Source: Semisulcospira habei (Eukaryota > Mollusca > Gastropoda > Semisulcospiridae). Taken from it: a stretch of 64,000 nt of DNA. Location of the stretch: the NCBI GenBank assembly GCA_036245525.1, contig BTPG01000006.1, forward strand, positions 67,388,708 through 67,452,707, read 5' to 3'. Each line of letters starts with the position of its first letter. Within the stretch, counting starts at the first letter, position 1. Under the pieces are notes generated by a model that did no database searches, was not told the DNA's origin, and worked only from the letters and a program-made list of their open reading frames with translations. The position numbers and the translations under genes are program-made. This document shows positions 1 to 10,619 of this stretch, piece after piece.

Positions 1-27
1 ATGTACAGCCAACACAGTAAATTGGAT

Positions 28-48
28 GAGAGAGAGAGAGAGAGAGAC
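28..48. repeat. (AG)n microsatellite
   Basis: Short uninterrupted dinucleotide run. The rest of 1-712 has no recognisable coding or repeat feature and is probably ERGIC2 intron. Confidence 0.8.
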
Positions 49-712
49 AATCGACTGTTTATATGGATGCCAAAAGATACAAGGGAGATCAATCTTAGGT
101 CGCCATGGGTCAAGCTGATTTTTAGTAGCTGCCTTTCGTATGGAAAAAAATATTTGCTGTAGGCCACTCCAGATGAAAAGATATAATAACAAACACAAAA
201 CGACAAATAACACCTCTTTCCTCACCCTTCCGATATCAAATAAAGCTTCAGGCTGTACTGTGTAACTTACGGATAGCTCGGCCTGGTCCATATCCAGTTT
301 GCATCCAGGCAAGACACAAATGGCCTTCTCTGTCCGTCGGGTGGTCGAGTGTCGTCTGCTACTGTGATATCAGTAGAAATATCGCTGATTTAGATCAGTG
401 ATCGCGGTGCCCACTCGCTGCATACAGGAAGTGGCCTGCCTTTTTCACGGGAGTTTTGCCAGCACGACAAACGCAGTTGAAAACTCAGTCAACTGAGTCA
501 GTTGCAAACCGGTTTGCCGAAGGTAGCCGAACGTTCACGAAGACAGGGCCCTCGCTGGGTCCTGCAAAGTTTTTTTAAAACACGTGCGGGGCAGAGTTTT
601 TTTACTGTTTCTCAGCTTTAAATGGTAATAATGAGTGTTGGAAGATCTTGGGCAGGATAGGCATTTCGTCTAGTGAAGGGCTGGGACCCTAGGAAACTTC
701 GAGAAGTCATTC

Positions 713-915
713 TTAACTCATTCAGCCTGACGCACGTATTTCCCCAATAGTCTAACGACTATGCACCTGTTGCAGGAGATGGGTCGATCATGATAATTCA
801 AGGGTAGTGCCAGATTAGCTTGGCGCCTGTTGGCGCCAAGCTAATCTAGCACTACCCTTGAATTGTCATGGTTGACCCATCTTCTGCTGTAGTACGTCAG
901 GGCTGAATGGGTTAA
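713..915. mobile_element. Hairpin MITE family A, copy 1 (piggyBac-like, TTAA ends)
   Basis: The unit is bounded by TTAA on both sides. Its ends are complementary (TTAACTCATTCAGCC on the left, GGCTGAATGGGTTAA on the right). The core is a nearly perfect inverted repeat of about 45 bp per arm around the loop near 831, with the family hallmark AGCTTGGCGCC / GGCGCCAAGCT. There is no coding capacity. TTAA ends and a CCC/CTC-type terminus are the known pattern of piggyBac-derived non-autonomous elements; this assignment is inference, because no transposase is visible. Confidence 0.85.
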
Positions 916-953
916 AGCTTTGTCATGGATTTAAAAGTAAAGTGCTATCACCT

Positions 954-1167
954 TTACCCATTGATTCCCACGGGTGCTTGTCCCAAATTTTGGCAGTGTT
1001 ACTTAACAACTATGTACCGTTTGCAAGAGGTGGATTGACCATGATGATTCAAGGGTAGTGCCAGATTTGTTTGGCGCCTGATGGCGTCAAGCTAATCTGG
1101 CACTACCCTTGAATTATCATGGTCAATCAATCTCCTGCTGTGGGGCGTTGGGCACTAAATGGGTTAA
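954..1167. mobile_element. Hairpin MITE family A, copy 2
   Basis: Same architecture as the copy at 713-915. The left end is degenerate (TTACCCATT) and the right end is GGGTTAA. The hairpin core is around 1060-1115. It ends 30 bp before the acceptor-side start of the ERGIC2 exon at 1198, so it supplies sequence near the likely branch-point region. Confidence 0.8.
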
Positions 1168-1197
1168 TGTGTTTGATACCACTGTATGGTGTTTCAG

Positions 1198-1295
1198 ATT
1201 ACCATATATTCCAGTATTTCGTACAAGTTGTTCCCACAGAGGTGCGCACATACACCGACAATGTGGATACTTACCAGTTTGCCGTCACAGAGAGG
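1198..1295 (+). CDS. ERGIC2: ERGIC2-like, internal coding exon
   Basis: This is the third exon from the end of an ERGIC2/Erv41-family gene, a membrane protein that cycles between ER and Golgi and acts as a cargo receptor with its partner. The exon follows a TTTCAG acceptor and ends at a GTAACT donor. The first two bases complete a codon from an upstream exon outside the window, and the end is in phase 0. It encodes about 33 residues of the lumenal domain, including VVPTEV, DNVDTYQFAV and TER, which match the family's VVPT...TYQFSVTER block. The next exon continues in frame at 3160. Identity rests on remembered family motifs; a protein search would confirm it. Confidence 0.85.
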
Positions 1296-1762
1296 GTAAC
1301 TATGACAGTTTTTTTTGCTTGCCATTTAAAAGTTAGTTGTAAATTTTGTTACATTTTATGCAAAAACATTCCCCCTCCTTTCACTAAAAAGGAAAAAACA
1401 AAAATAAAACAAAACAACTAAAAATACTTCCATGTGCAAGGCACACAGCTAATTAGGCTTTGCCCTTGAGCGAAAAATATCCTCTGTGTTATACACTTGT
1501 ATATTTAGACATGGGTCTTCCCCCACCGCCTTCCTCCCACCTCCCACCCCTCTCCTTCCACTCACACCTTTCATTTGCTAATTTGTTTTTAAGACCCTTC
1601 CATGTCTAGAAGGGACTTTTTAAGATGAGTCGCGGTGGAACGAATTCAACAGCATGCCCAAAACGTCACAGGCATGCAGGCCTCAACCTCTGACAACTGA
1701 AGTAACAAGATACAAATTATGTGATGTCTAGTTACACAGAATGTACTTTGGGTGCAAAGCGC

Positions 1763-1764
<2 letters not shown>

Positions 1765-1804
<40 letters not shown>
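1765..1804. repeat. (TG)n microsatellite
   Basis: Forty bases of TG inside family R copy 1. Other R copies carry a shorter, interrupted run at the same place. Confidence 0.9.
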
Positions 1805-1807
<3 letters not shown>

Positions 1808-2257
1808 ATGTATGTAAACATGAAAATCTACGATGTTAGTGTATGTACAAGCTTGAAAATTGACGACGTGCCTTATTCAAGGGGTGTGTAAGAGAGGCTC
1901 CGTGCATATAACAATTTGATGTCATATTGAACAGTTAAATAACTGTTTATAGAAAGTCAGTTGATCACATTAGAGTCCATCATTTTTGTCATATTCACTC
2001 TATAGTTTGGATATATCTAGCTTGGAGAAAGACATTGGATGAGTTCATTAGGCAGCTTTGTACCTTTTCAACATTTTCAGTAAAAATGTATTCTTTTGCT
2101 AAAAAAAAAAATTAAAAAAACAAAAAAAAACCCACGTCTTCTGGAAAAAATCAGACTGTGAAGGTGACATAAAAGCAGCAACTTTATCACCACGCAGATG
2201 TTGACGCAATATTGATATGACATAATTTGTCTTTCTCTCTCTCTCACACACATGCAG

Positions 2258-2725
2258 TTTGTGTGAAGTCGGGTTGACTTTAGCTAGATACATGATATGT
2301 GTAGATGTGCATAGTCTTATGTCAGTGCGTTAATGTGTGAAGTCAGGTTGATTTTACCCAGATACAGGATATACCAGCATAGATGCGTCAATGTGTCAGT
2401 GCATCAATGTGTGAAGTCAGGTTGACTTGACCCAGATACACAATATACATACCAGTGTAGATGTGCATGGTCTTTTGTCAGTGTGTCGATGTGTGAAGTC
2501 AGGTTGACTTTAACCAGATACACGATATACCAGTGTAGATGCACATGGTCTTCTGTCAGTGCGTCGATGTGTGAAGTCAGGTTGACTTTACCCAGATACA
2601 CAATATACCAGTGTAGATGCGCATGGTCTTCTGTCAGTGCATCAGTGTGTGAAGTCAGGTTAACTTTACCCAGATACACGATATACCAGTTTAGATAAGC
2701 ATGGTCTTCTGTCAGTAAAGTCAAC
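2258..2725. repeat. Minisatellite, about 78-82 bp unit
   Basis: Six diverged tandem copies begin GTGTGAAGTC(A/G)GGTTGA near 2258, 2333, 2409, 2491, 2569 and 2647. Each continues with CCAGATACACGATATACCAG. The 71- and 111-codon open frames across it come from the repeat and are not genes. It is an expansion inside family R copy 1; other R copies keep single units of GTCAACCTG... Confidence 0.85.
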
Positions 2726-3159
2726 CCGGCTTCATACAAACTATAGCAAGACTGAAAATGTACTGTGAAACTTTAGTTTTGTCACCAATCATCTCAAGTT
2801 TTAGAAGCCAAAGTGAAGCGTATATTACCTAAAATCTAAAATTACATAAAAACTAAAATTACTCATCGCTGATGACATTTTTTCCAACCGATGATGTGTG
2901 TGCACTGTGCCCCTTATAAAGCTCACTGAGGCATTGGCAAATCTGCTAGGCTTTATCGATAAGACTTCTTTTGACATCAGAGTCAGATCAGGTAGAGACC
3001 CTTGACAGTGAGGACGGCTCTCAAACACTCATACAGAAGGGACTTTGTGGGTTATGATTCATTCCATCTTGTTTAGAATTGTACTGTCATCCACAAAGAT
3101 GGTGTACATATTTGAATAATTAAAAAAAAAAAAGTGTACATTGGTTGATTTATTTTCAG

Positions 3160-3322
3160 AATCGAAGCATCAACCACGGAGAGGGCAGTCATGGTACACC
3201 TGGTATATTTGTGAAGTATGACCTGTCGTCATTGCTGATTCGCATCCGTGAGGAACACCGACCATACTGGCAATTTCTTGTGCGCATGTGTGGCATAATT
3301 GGGGGAGTGTTTTCTGTCTCAG
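3160..3322 (+). CDS. ERGIC2: ERGIC2-like, penultimate coding exon
   Basis: Acceptor TATTTTCAG at 3151-3159 and donor GTGGGA at 3323. The exon starts in phase 0 and ends one base into a codon, which the first two bases at 6371 complete. The product segment includes INHGEGSHGTPGIFVKYDLS, EEHRPYWQFLVRMCG and IIGGVFSVS. These are hallmarks of the ERGIC2 C-terminal lumenal region and the start of its second transmembrane helix (KYDLSSL, EEH.P.WQF..R.CGI.GG.FS). The intron on the 5' side holds a family R element. Confidence 0.92.
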
Positions 3323-3416
3323 GTGGGACATTATTTGCTTTGTTTTATTGTTTGTAGTATTTGACAGTGGGACCTTACTTTAGCAGCCCACCTTTATCAT
3401 GTGTGCTGCTGTTTGT

Positions 3417-3549
3417 GCTCACAAACCAGATAGGTGAGGCAAGCTCTGGTAGAACAGTACACATACCAAGGGGAATTACTCAGCGCTGGACATGCAAACG
3501 GTTAACCATTTGTATGTCCAGTGCTGGGTAATTCCCCTTGGTATGTGTA
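3417..3549. mobile_element. Small foldback element derived from Penelope 3' UTR, copy 1
   Basis: A 133-bp insertion flanked by the 11-bp direct repeat CTGCTGTTTGT at 3406-3416 and 3550-3560. It begins with a roughly 40-bp single-sided tail (CTCACAAACCAGATAGGTGA) also found at 42783 and, slightly diverged, just after the Penelope ORF near 15465. It then forms an inverted repeat from GTACACATACCAAGGGGAA to its complement ending at 3549. No coding capacity. Confidence 0.8.
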
Positions 3550-3889
3550 CTGCTGTTTGTAGAGTACTCAGACCACTTGAGGAGTACACCACAAGTACAC
3601 TTTTAATCGAATGAGATGCTTATTAGTTGAGCATCTCATTTGAACAGTAGGGCACTTGTGAATGGGTCTGTCTGGGGTGTACTTCCGCAGACTGTCTGGA
3701 TTTACAAAGTGTTACCCGTCTATATTGCCATGCTGTCAACTTTAAATTTGTGGCAACTTATTTAGTGACAAAAGTGTCCTGTCTCTGGTCTGTAAATGCA
3801 TTTTGTTTAAGAATCCTCGACAGCTCAGGTGTGTGGAGACTCGGGCAAGTCTTTTTGTGCACAAATACAAACCTAACCAGCTTGTTTGC

Positions 3890-4160
3890 TTAAGCCCTTG
3901 ACTGCTGAGAAAAAGTCAGCACGATCCAGCTGCAATAGATATAGATTATCTTGAGCCTCCACAGTCGATATGGCTCATAAGGATTTATGCCTCTTACCGA
4001 CACCACATTGTACCAGGATCGATCCCTCTTGCTGACACCACATTGTACCAGGATTGATCCCTCTTGCTCACACCACATTGTACCAGGATCGATCCCTCTT
4101 GCTGACACCACATTGTACCCCAGTTCCTGGGATGGCTGAGGCTGTTTGACATTAAATTAA
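3890..4160. mobile_element. Hairpin MITE family B, copy 1 (degenerate)
   Basis: The left end TTAAGCCCTTGACTGCTGAG and the decayed hairpin arms (ATAGATTATCTTGAGCCTCC ... GGCTCATAAGGATTTATGCC) identify family B. The right end is unclear because of an internal tandem expansion at 4001-4140. Confidence 0.65.
4001..4140. repeat. Four tandem copies of a 35-bp unit
   Basis: Units start CACCACATTGTACCAGGATC at 4001, 4036, 4071 and 4106. The sequence is the part of MITE family B just outside its hairpin, so this is an internal amplification of the MITE. Confidence 0.9.
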
Positions 4161-4308
4161 CCCATATCATACTGAGGCTAAAAGCTTTAAATTTGTACAC
4201 TCCCATATGCAAGCTACAATTATAGTACAGTGTACTTACAGATAAGGATATAGCAGGGCTTCTGTTTTCACAACAGGTTAAAGGGTTTGTAGACCCCCAG
4301 GTATAAAT

Positions 4309-4844
4309 CAGGGGTGGGATTTTTCCAGATTTCCACGGGCATTCTTTCACAATTCCGCTGAAGCATATTTATTTTCCGCGTCTAAAAATAACAAAAAAGA
4401 CGAGAAAAAAAAAATCTTCTTAAATGGCAAAAAAATTCTCAAATGGGTTGGATTTGTATGTAGTTTGGTTCACTATCGCCTGATACTTCCGGTAGCTTTA
4501 GGTCGCAGTGCGGTGAAAAAGGATATTGTTCAAGACGGAGTGCTGTTTAGTGTGCATCTGACCATAAACTGGTAAGCACATTCCATTTTTACAGGGCGGA
4601 TCAGGAGTGCCATAACAAAGTCCCTTTTTTGGGGGTGTTTGGTCTCGCTCTCGCTCCTCGTGTCGGATTTTGGATACTTTGGCGAACGGTGGACACGCGC
4701 ATACCACCCCCCCCCCCTCCCCCCCCCCCCCCCCCATTTGATTTTTCGGCCGCTGAAAATGAAGGACATGCTATCCCCCCCCCCCCCCCCCCCACCTGTC
4801 GTTTGATTTTCCGCGTTTTCTTTGTTACTAGAATCCCACCCCTG
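4309..4844. mobile_element. hAT-like MITE, copy 1
   Basis: Terminal inverted repeats CAGGGGTGGGATT (4309) and AATCCCACCCCTG (ends 4844), flanked by the direct repeat ATAAAT at 4303-4308 and 4845-4850. CAGGGG-type ends resemble hAT superfamily MITEs, which usually have an 8-bp duplication; only 6 bp are visible here. The interior contains poly-C tracts (about 4706-4735 and 4776-4792) and a block shared with the element at 48042-48338 (AACAAAGTCCCTTTTTTGGG). Confidence 0.6.
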
Positions 4845-5194
4845 ATAAATTTTAGAGGGTACACAGACCCCCATCTTAGCATTATAAAGGGTCTGCAGAT
4901 TTATTTAAGAAAAACTACGTCATCTGTATGTTCCTTAAAATAAATTAACTCATTTCGCTCTCTCCTCTTTAAATGTGTTGTGACAGTGTGCGTGTCCTTT
5001 CCATGATACTGATTCTTTAACTGGTGAGCTATCACGCAAAAGCCTGTCTCACTCACTCTCTCTCTCTCACACACAGAAAAACATATATATATCTATTTAT
5101 TTATCTGTATGATCTTTTGATAATGTAACGGAGAATATAGTGTTTTCTGCTGAATGCGGCAGATTGACAACCAAAGTGTGACTTGTCTAAACTT

Positions 5195-5208
5195 TCTCTC
5201 TCTCTCTC

Positions 5209-5263
<55 letters not shown>
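5195..5263. repeat. (TC)n/(GT)n microsatellite
   Basis: Compound dinucleotide tract. Flanking 4851-5194 and 5264-6021 hold no recognisable gene or element beyond short simple repeats; this is still ERGIC2 intron. Confidence 0.9.
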
Positions 5264-5266
<3 letters not shown>

Positions 5267-6021
5267 TGATGTACATAAAAGTTTATTTCAACCCATTTAA
5301 CCACTCAGAAAGACGTGCTCCAATTTGTGCCTAATAACTGTGTACCAGAAGATGGATCGACCTCGATTAAATAAAAAACCTGACAAACTTATTTCTGTTA
5401 CAATTTCTGGACTTGCTTTTTGCGTTTGCCTCAGTGCACATTGCACATGCCATTCGTGTGCCGTCGTGCTTTAGCCATGGAAATACACGCAGCACAGCCA
5501 CGAACTCTGAAAACTGCGTCGCAGCGGCGGTGCCACACACGGCCCAGGTGTATCATTTCTGGTACTGTCGCTTGTCGATGGACTGAGATGGCGGTGTCGA
5601 AGTGCAACTTTCTTCTTAGCGATTATCATGATCAGACGGTGCCGGATTGAAAAATCCGAAGCATTCCAGCTTCCTTTGCTTTTTCTCCGCCATTTACAGC
5701 TTCGTTCAAGATCAAAAGTGAAACGCACGATGCCATATGATATCCCATAATAGTATGTATGGTGACGTCACAGCAAGTAATGCGTTCAACATGTAGCGCG
5801 CACTTTGTAATAACATGCTGACACAACAGATGAACTAACAGTTTGCCCGCCCAGTTACACTCGCACGGACCCCGGAGTCTGGTCGATTCTGAACGCAGCC
5901 GCGACTGAGCGAGCGGCTAAACGAACCAACTCATCACTAAAAATAGAACGACTGTCACCGACCTCTATTATGGTACGCACGGTGGCGCAAGGATAATGCA
6001 TCTCGGACGCAGATGCACTGA

Positions 6022-6110
6022 GTTTTAGTGCGTCTGACTACCCCTTAGTTACATTTTCAGTATGTGATTTTGAGTTTTAATGTGTCATAGACGCACAGAC
6101 GCACTAAAAC
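6022..6110. repeat. Inverted repeat, 15-bp arms
   Basis: GTTTTAGTGCGTCTG (6022-6036) and CAGACGCACTAAAAC (6096-6110) are exact reverse complements with a 59-bp spacer. Origin unknown. Confidence 0.75.
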
Positions 6111-6129
6111 GGAAGCCCTGATATAGACT

Positions 6130-6275
6130 AATGGCGTTAGTTCAAGGGTGGTGCCAGAATAGCTTGGCGCCTACAGGCGCCAAGCTATTCTGGCACTACC
6201 CTTGAACTATTTTAGTCAAACTTTTTCTTTATTTCACACTTCACACACTGGTGTATTCCGAATGATAAGGGTTAA
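6130..6275. mobile_element. Hairpin MITE family A, copy 3 (left end lost)
   Basis: Hairpin core GTTCAAGGGTGGTGCCAGAA ... its complement, around loop 6173, with right end AAGGGTTAA. It lies about 95 bp before the last ERGIC2 exon. Confidence 0.75.
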
Positions 6276-6370
6276 CAAAGATTTCACAAATGCAAACTGC
6301 ATCGACTGTTGGTGAAGGGGTTACTTTACAAGCAAAGTTCTTATTTCACGTTTTTTTTTGTTACTTTCAG

Positions 6371-6588
6371 GCATGCTCCAAGCATTCGCCAACTTTATAG
6401 CAGACCTACTGTGCTGTCGGCTTAAGATTGGCAAGTACCGAAAAACGGGTGCCAGTTTTGACAATGCTGTCAGGGGCTTACCGGCTATGTCTCTGCCTAC
6501 TGAAGTCCCCGCTGCTCCTTTATTGGACTCTGCCGAACAACAAGATGCTCAGGATGGCTTTCTTTTAAATAGTTCAGATGTGCGGTGA
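6371..6588 (+). CDS. ERGIC2: ERGIC2-like, terminal coding exon
   Basis: Acceptor TTACTTTCAG at 6361-6370. The exon starts by completing a Gly codon and stops with TGA at 6586-6588. It encodes GMLQAFANFIADLLCCRLKI and then a hydrophilic cytosolic tail ending in FLLNSSDVR. The family's last segment follows the pattern GML..(F)I...(L)CC(R)...G.Y: the end of the second transmembrane helix, then a short cytoplasmic tail used for ER export. The tail here is somewhat longer than in vertebrates, from memory. Upstream exons lie before base 1. Confidence 0.9.
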
Positions 6589-6718
6589 TAAGTAGTGCTT
6601 TTTAGCCCCCTTGTGCTTGCAGCCACCAGTACTGTTTATGTTACCGATGGCTGTGCAGAGAGGAGGTGAGAGAATTGATGTTTTATTAATCTTTTGTGCA
6701 TGCAGCCACTGGTTTTTG

Positions 6719-6903
6719 TATAACACTTTTCATCCTGATACAGATGATGCTTGAAATAAATTTGACTGATAGTTGAAGGGTGGTGCCAGAGTAACTTGGC
6801 GCCTGAGGCGCCAAGCTATTCTGGCATCACCCTTGAACTAAAAGAGTTGTCATAGGACAATAAACAAATTTTACAAAATCATCCCCAGGATGTCATGGGT
6901 TAA
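6719..6903. mobile_element. Hairpin MITE family A, copy 4
   Basis: Ends ATAACACTTTTCATCCTGAT and ATGTCATGGGTTAA, with the hairpin core around loop 6804. It lies 130 bp after the ERGIC2 stop codon, so it is probably part of the 3' UTR or just past it. Confidence 0.8.
6755..6760 (+). promoter_or_regulatory. Candidate poly(A) signal of ERGIC2 (AATAAA)
   Basis: First AATAAA after the ERGIC2 stop, 167 bp downstream, inside MITE copy A4. Positional inference only; a second AATAAA lies near 6851. Confidence 0.35.
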
Positions 6904-7362
6904 CACTACCGATGGCTGTGTGCATGAGGTGGTAATATTAAATCATGGACATAATAGGCTGGAAGTGTGGGAGAGAAAGTGATAGGATTTCTTTTTGCAT
7001 GACTGGATCAGAAGCGTGATGATAATTGACATGCATGTGTTTGGATGAATGGATTTTAGCATGCATCTATTACTGTGTGTATGCAACGCCTATGGCGAAA
7101 ACCCTTCTCCCGGCTGGTTCCGTAATTATCAGACAGAAGAATCATTACCGTCTAGGTACATTTGATACATCATTTCCCTGTGCCTTCGATCTTTTTTCAG
7201 AAAAAAAATCAAGTAGCATTGAATGACTGCATTAGTCGCCATGTTGCCTACTATCTGATTACATCACCTTGCATATGACAGTGATGTAGTGTCAAGAATT
7301 TCTGTGCAACCTTCCCATGATGCCAGCCTGATTTTTGTTCCGTTAAGTCTGTGTACATGTTT

Positions 7363-8521
7363 TTAAGTCCCTTCTATTTATAGAAGGGACTTTTTAGGAT
7401 GGGTCACGGTGGGGCGAATTTAATAGCATGTCCATGATGACAAAGGCGGGCAGGCTAAACCTCTAACAATTGAAGTAACAAGATAAAAATTATGTCATGT
7501 CTAGTTACACTAACCTTGCTGCTGAATGTACATTTGGCGCGAAGAGCCGTATGTGCGTATTTATGTGTGTGCGTATGTATGTAAATAAGAGGATCTCTGA
7601 TATTTCTGTACACACAAGCTTGAAACTTTGCTAAATACTTTCTTAAGTGGGTGGCCTCCGAGCATATTGTAACTGAATGTCTCATTGAAGACATAAACAA
7701 CCGTTTATAGGAGGTCGGTTGACCCAGATTAGAGTCTGTAATTTTTGTCATATTTACTTGAAACTTTTGCAGATAGCTAGTTTGGAGAAAGACATTGGAT
7801 GAGTTCGTTAGCCAGGTTTGTATCCTTTAACTTCTTTAGTAAAAATCAATTCTTTTCAGAAAAGAATTAAATCAGTAAAAACCTTGACTTCTAGAGGAAG
7901 TCGGACAGAGGCGGTGACGTAAAAGAGGCAACTCTCACCACGCAGACACTGACATAATACTCTAAATATGATGTCGTTCTCTCTTGCATGCACACTCTCT
8001 CTCTCTCTCACACAAACGTGCGCATTTCCAGGAGGAATAGATCCTCATGAGGATCTATGCCTCTTGGAGATGTTTGGAGTGCACGCATGCACTAACACGC
8101 ACACACACATCGACACGCTTTCAGAAGAGCATGCAGGTGACCCGTGTACTTAGTATATAATGTAGGTAGGTCAAGTCAACCTGCTTTCACACAAATTATA
8201 ACAAGACTGAAATTGTACCATGAAGTTCTAGTTTTGTCACCATTTTCTCAAGCCTATGAAGCGGAAGTGAAACTCATATCACTAAAAATATAAAATTACG
8301 TAAAAAATAAAACTTAGTCATGACAAATGATGTTTGTCAAATCAATGATGCGTATGTCCTGCGCCTCTTGTAGAACTCACTGATCTGATCTGAGAGACGT
8401 TTTCAATAGGAGATAATTCAACATCAGAATCAGGTCAAAGAAAAAAGGTAGAGACCATTGACAGCGAGGACAGCTCTCAAATAGAAGGGACTTTGTGGGT
8501 TATGGTTCATCCCATCTTGTT
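7363..8521. mobile_element. Family R non-autonomous element, copy 2
   Basis: Best-preserved example. It starts TTTTAAGTCCCTTCTATTTA, forms a short terminal hairpin, and ends TTATGGTTCATCCCATCTTG. It shares ordered internal blocks with copies at 1589, 35575 and 48468. A partial family B hairpin (about 8030-8072) sits inside at the same relative place as one in the copy at 48468, so it may belong to the family. Confidence 0.75.
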
Positions 8522-8675
8522 TATGTTTCTATGGAATCTTTGAGCTAGGGTAATTGATGATTATGCGTTGACTAAAGTTACAACATGTTACTACATGCAT
8601 TGCACTTGTATTGCATACTTTATAGAAATAGGCCTACGATGTAAGATATTGGGGGATTTTGAGAGGGGGTGAAAC

Positions 8676-8889
8676 TTAACCCATGTAGCCCCTATACCCT
8701 ACAACAGGGGATGGATTGACCATGACAATTCAAGGATAGTGCCAGATGAGCTTGGCGCCTGAAGGCGCCAAACTCATCTAGCACTACCCTTGAATTATCA
8801 TGGTCAATACATCTTCTGCAACTGGTACGTCATCCTTAGGTAACACCTCCAGGATTTGGGAATTGCAGCCATGGGCCTTAATGGGTTAA
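8676..8889. mobile_element. Hairpin MITE family A, copy 5
   Basis: TTAACCCATGTAGCC ... CCTTAATGGGTTAA with a near-perfect core. The arm variant is AGATGAGCTTGGCGCC with the partner GGCGCCAAACTCATCT, i.e. paired changes relative to copy 1. Confidence 0.85.
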
Positions 8890-10219
8890 CCCCTTTGTCC
8901 TAACAGCAACCAGTTCTGTAAATGTAAACAGTATCGATGGCTGCATGCACAAGGGGTTTAACTTTTCGATGACGCGTTAGCGACATATCGTGATACTGGT
9001 CAAACTGCTGTCGAATAGTCTGTGACATAATTATCTGGTGATTTCAGAGTGTTACTGTGGTATAAGGGAAGTAACCCTGTATATTGTTAGAAACCTCAAT
9101 CTGTCCGGATTTCATAAATTACTTCCCTTTGTTTGAATTGGCGCTCACAGGTTTTAGCGAGGTTGGGATGTAGACCCCTTGAAGCGCTGGCTATGTTCTG
9201 TGACGAAAACTTTTTAGGAAACGCCATTTGTAAGGGTATTTCACACAAAGTGTAAGGTAAGATGCATTTTTGTATGCATATATAACACATTTGTTTTAAA
9301 AGTAGAAAATTTGTTAATAAAATAAATTACTTGTGCGTCTGTGAGGTATTTTTATTTTTACAATTTTAGGAAAATACCTAAAAAATGTGCATCACCCTTT
9401 GACGCAGTTGAGCTGAAATGTGCCTCTTCAAAGCGTCAAAGTGTAGTTAAGGAATGTGCATGTGAATGTTTCTTTGTTTATGATAGTGTCATCTGTTCTA
9501 TTTTTGTCATATTCCATTTTGGTTCTGCTGACCATGTTACTGTTAGCCTTTTTATTCACTTTTGAATCATGGAAATGGGATTTTAATTTTTTGTTATTTT
9601 GGCACGCATAAAAGTTTGTGATGAAGACAGTTGTATTTTGAATCTGTGTCTGTGGTGAACTTTAAAACTCAAAACATGCTGAAATGGCCATATGCTTTGA
9701 ACCTTTTTTTCTAGGAGAAATTCGCATGGAGAAATGTTGCACAATATGCTTTGAATGTTTAATTTGGACCACAGCTCATTGAGCTATAGAACAAGTGTTG
9801 TGTATATCAGAGTACATTTTAACTTTCTTTTGACGAATCTGGTCAGTCAGTTTTGCACAGTAAACATGGCTGTGCGTGGGATCACTCATGGGCCCCGAAG
9901 ATGTTTTGTTACTGGGGACTTTGACTTGGAAGGGGAGGTAAACAACTGCTGCACTTTTGTAGTACAGTAATAAAATTCATTCATCAGAAGGCCCACGGGG
10001 CATTAGAATTATGGTAAAGTTGATGCCAGCCATTAACAGTCATGGGTTATAATTCCTTCATGGTTGATACAATGCGTACATCACCCAGCTGCAGGAGGCA
10101 AGAACCTCAAGAATCCCTGCATCCATGTTCTTTGGCTTATGTGGTTATTCCACGTTGAATTTTTCCAGCTTTCAAAGACATGTTGTGTTTTCTGGCAGTG
10201 AAGAGATTAATCCTGACTG
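8890..10219. other. No gene recognised
   Basis: AT-rich intergenic sequence. The only structure noted is a short inverted repeat (AAGGGAAGTAA at 9064-9074 with TTACTTCCCTT at 9119-9129). Short open frames here have no recognisable domains. Confidence 0.6.
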
Positions 10220-10431
10220 TTAACTCATTCTGCCCACGACACACCACAGCAAGATATGGCTTGACCATGATAGTTCAAGGGTGGCAGCAGAATAGCTTGA
10301 CGCCCATAATCGCCAAGCTATTCTGCCACCACCCTTGAACTATCATGCTCGATCTGTCTCCTGAATTGTAATGCAGTCCTCGGAGGATAACTCCAAAATG
10401 TCGGTATTTCATATCTCGGGCACAATGAGTT
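10220..10431. mobile_element. Hairpin MITE family A, copy 6
   Basis: TTAACTCATTCTGCCC left end. The core GTTCAAGGGTGGCAGCAGAA and its partner lie around loop 10306. The right end decays to CACAATGAGTT. Confidence 0.8.
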
Positions 10432-10619
10432 CAGTATTTGTACCGCCTACAAGCAATACCCTACAGTTTTGGCTCATGTGTGATAGCAAAAATGAGCCTA
10501 TGTATTGGGCTGTCCGGTGTCTGGCGTCCGTGGTAAACTTAGCGGCGTTTTCTTGGAGACTATTCAAGACACAGACTTCAATCCTGGCCCAAGGATACAT
10601 TGTGACAAGACCTTTCTAA

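Larger units (their letters stand above)
1589..3073. mobile_element. Family R non-autonomous element, copy 1
   Basis: About 1.5 kb element. It opens with a short hairpin around AAGTCCCTTCTA / TAGAAGGGACTTTTTA and closes with AGAAGGGACTTTGTGGGTTATG...CATCTTGTTT. Related copies are at 7363-8521, 48468-49653 and (5'-truncated) 35575-36297. All share internal blocks such as GAGAAAGACATTGGATGAG and GGTGACGTAAAAG. No ORF is conserved among copies. This copy is longer because of an internal minisatellite and a GT run. Class unknown, probably a DNA-transposon derivative. It lies in the ERGIC2 intron between 1295 and 3160. Confidence 0.7.

Noticed and set aside
271..291. Minus-strand ATG followed by six codons and a GTAAGT donor, as a possible first exon of a divergent gene
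   Set aside because: Seven codons and a donor-like hexamer are too little evidence. No promoter or downstream exon can be shown.
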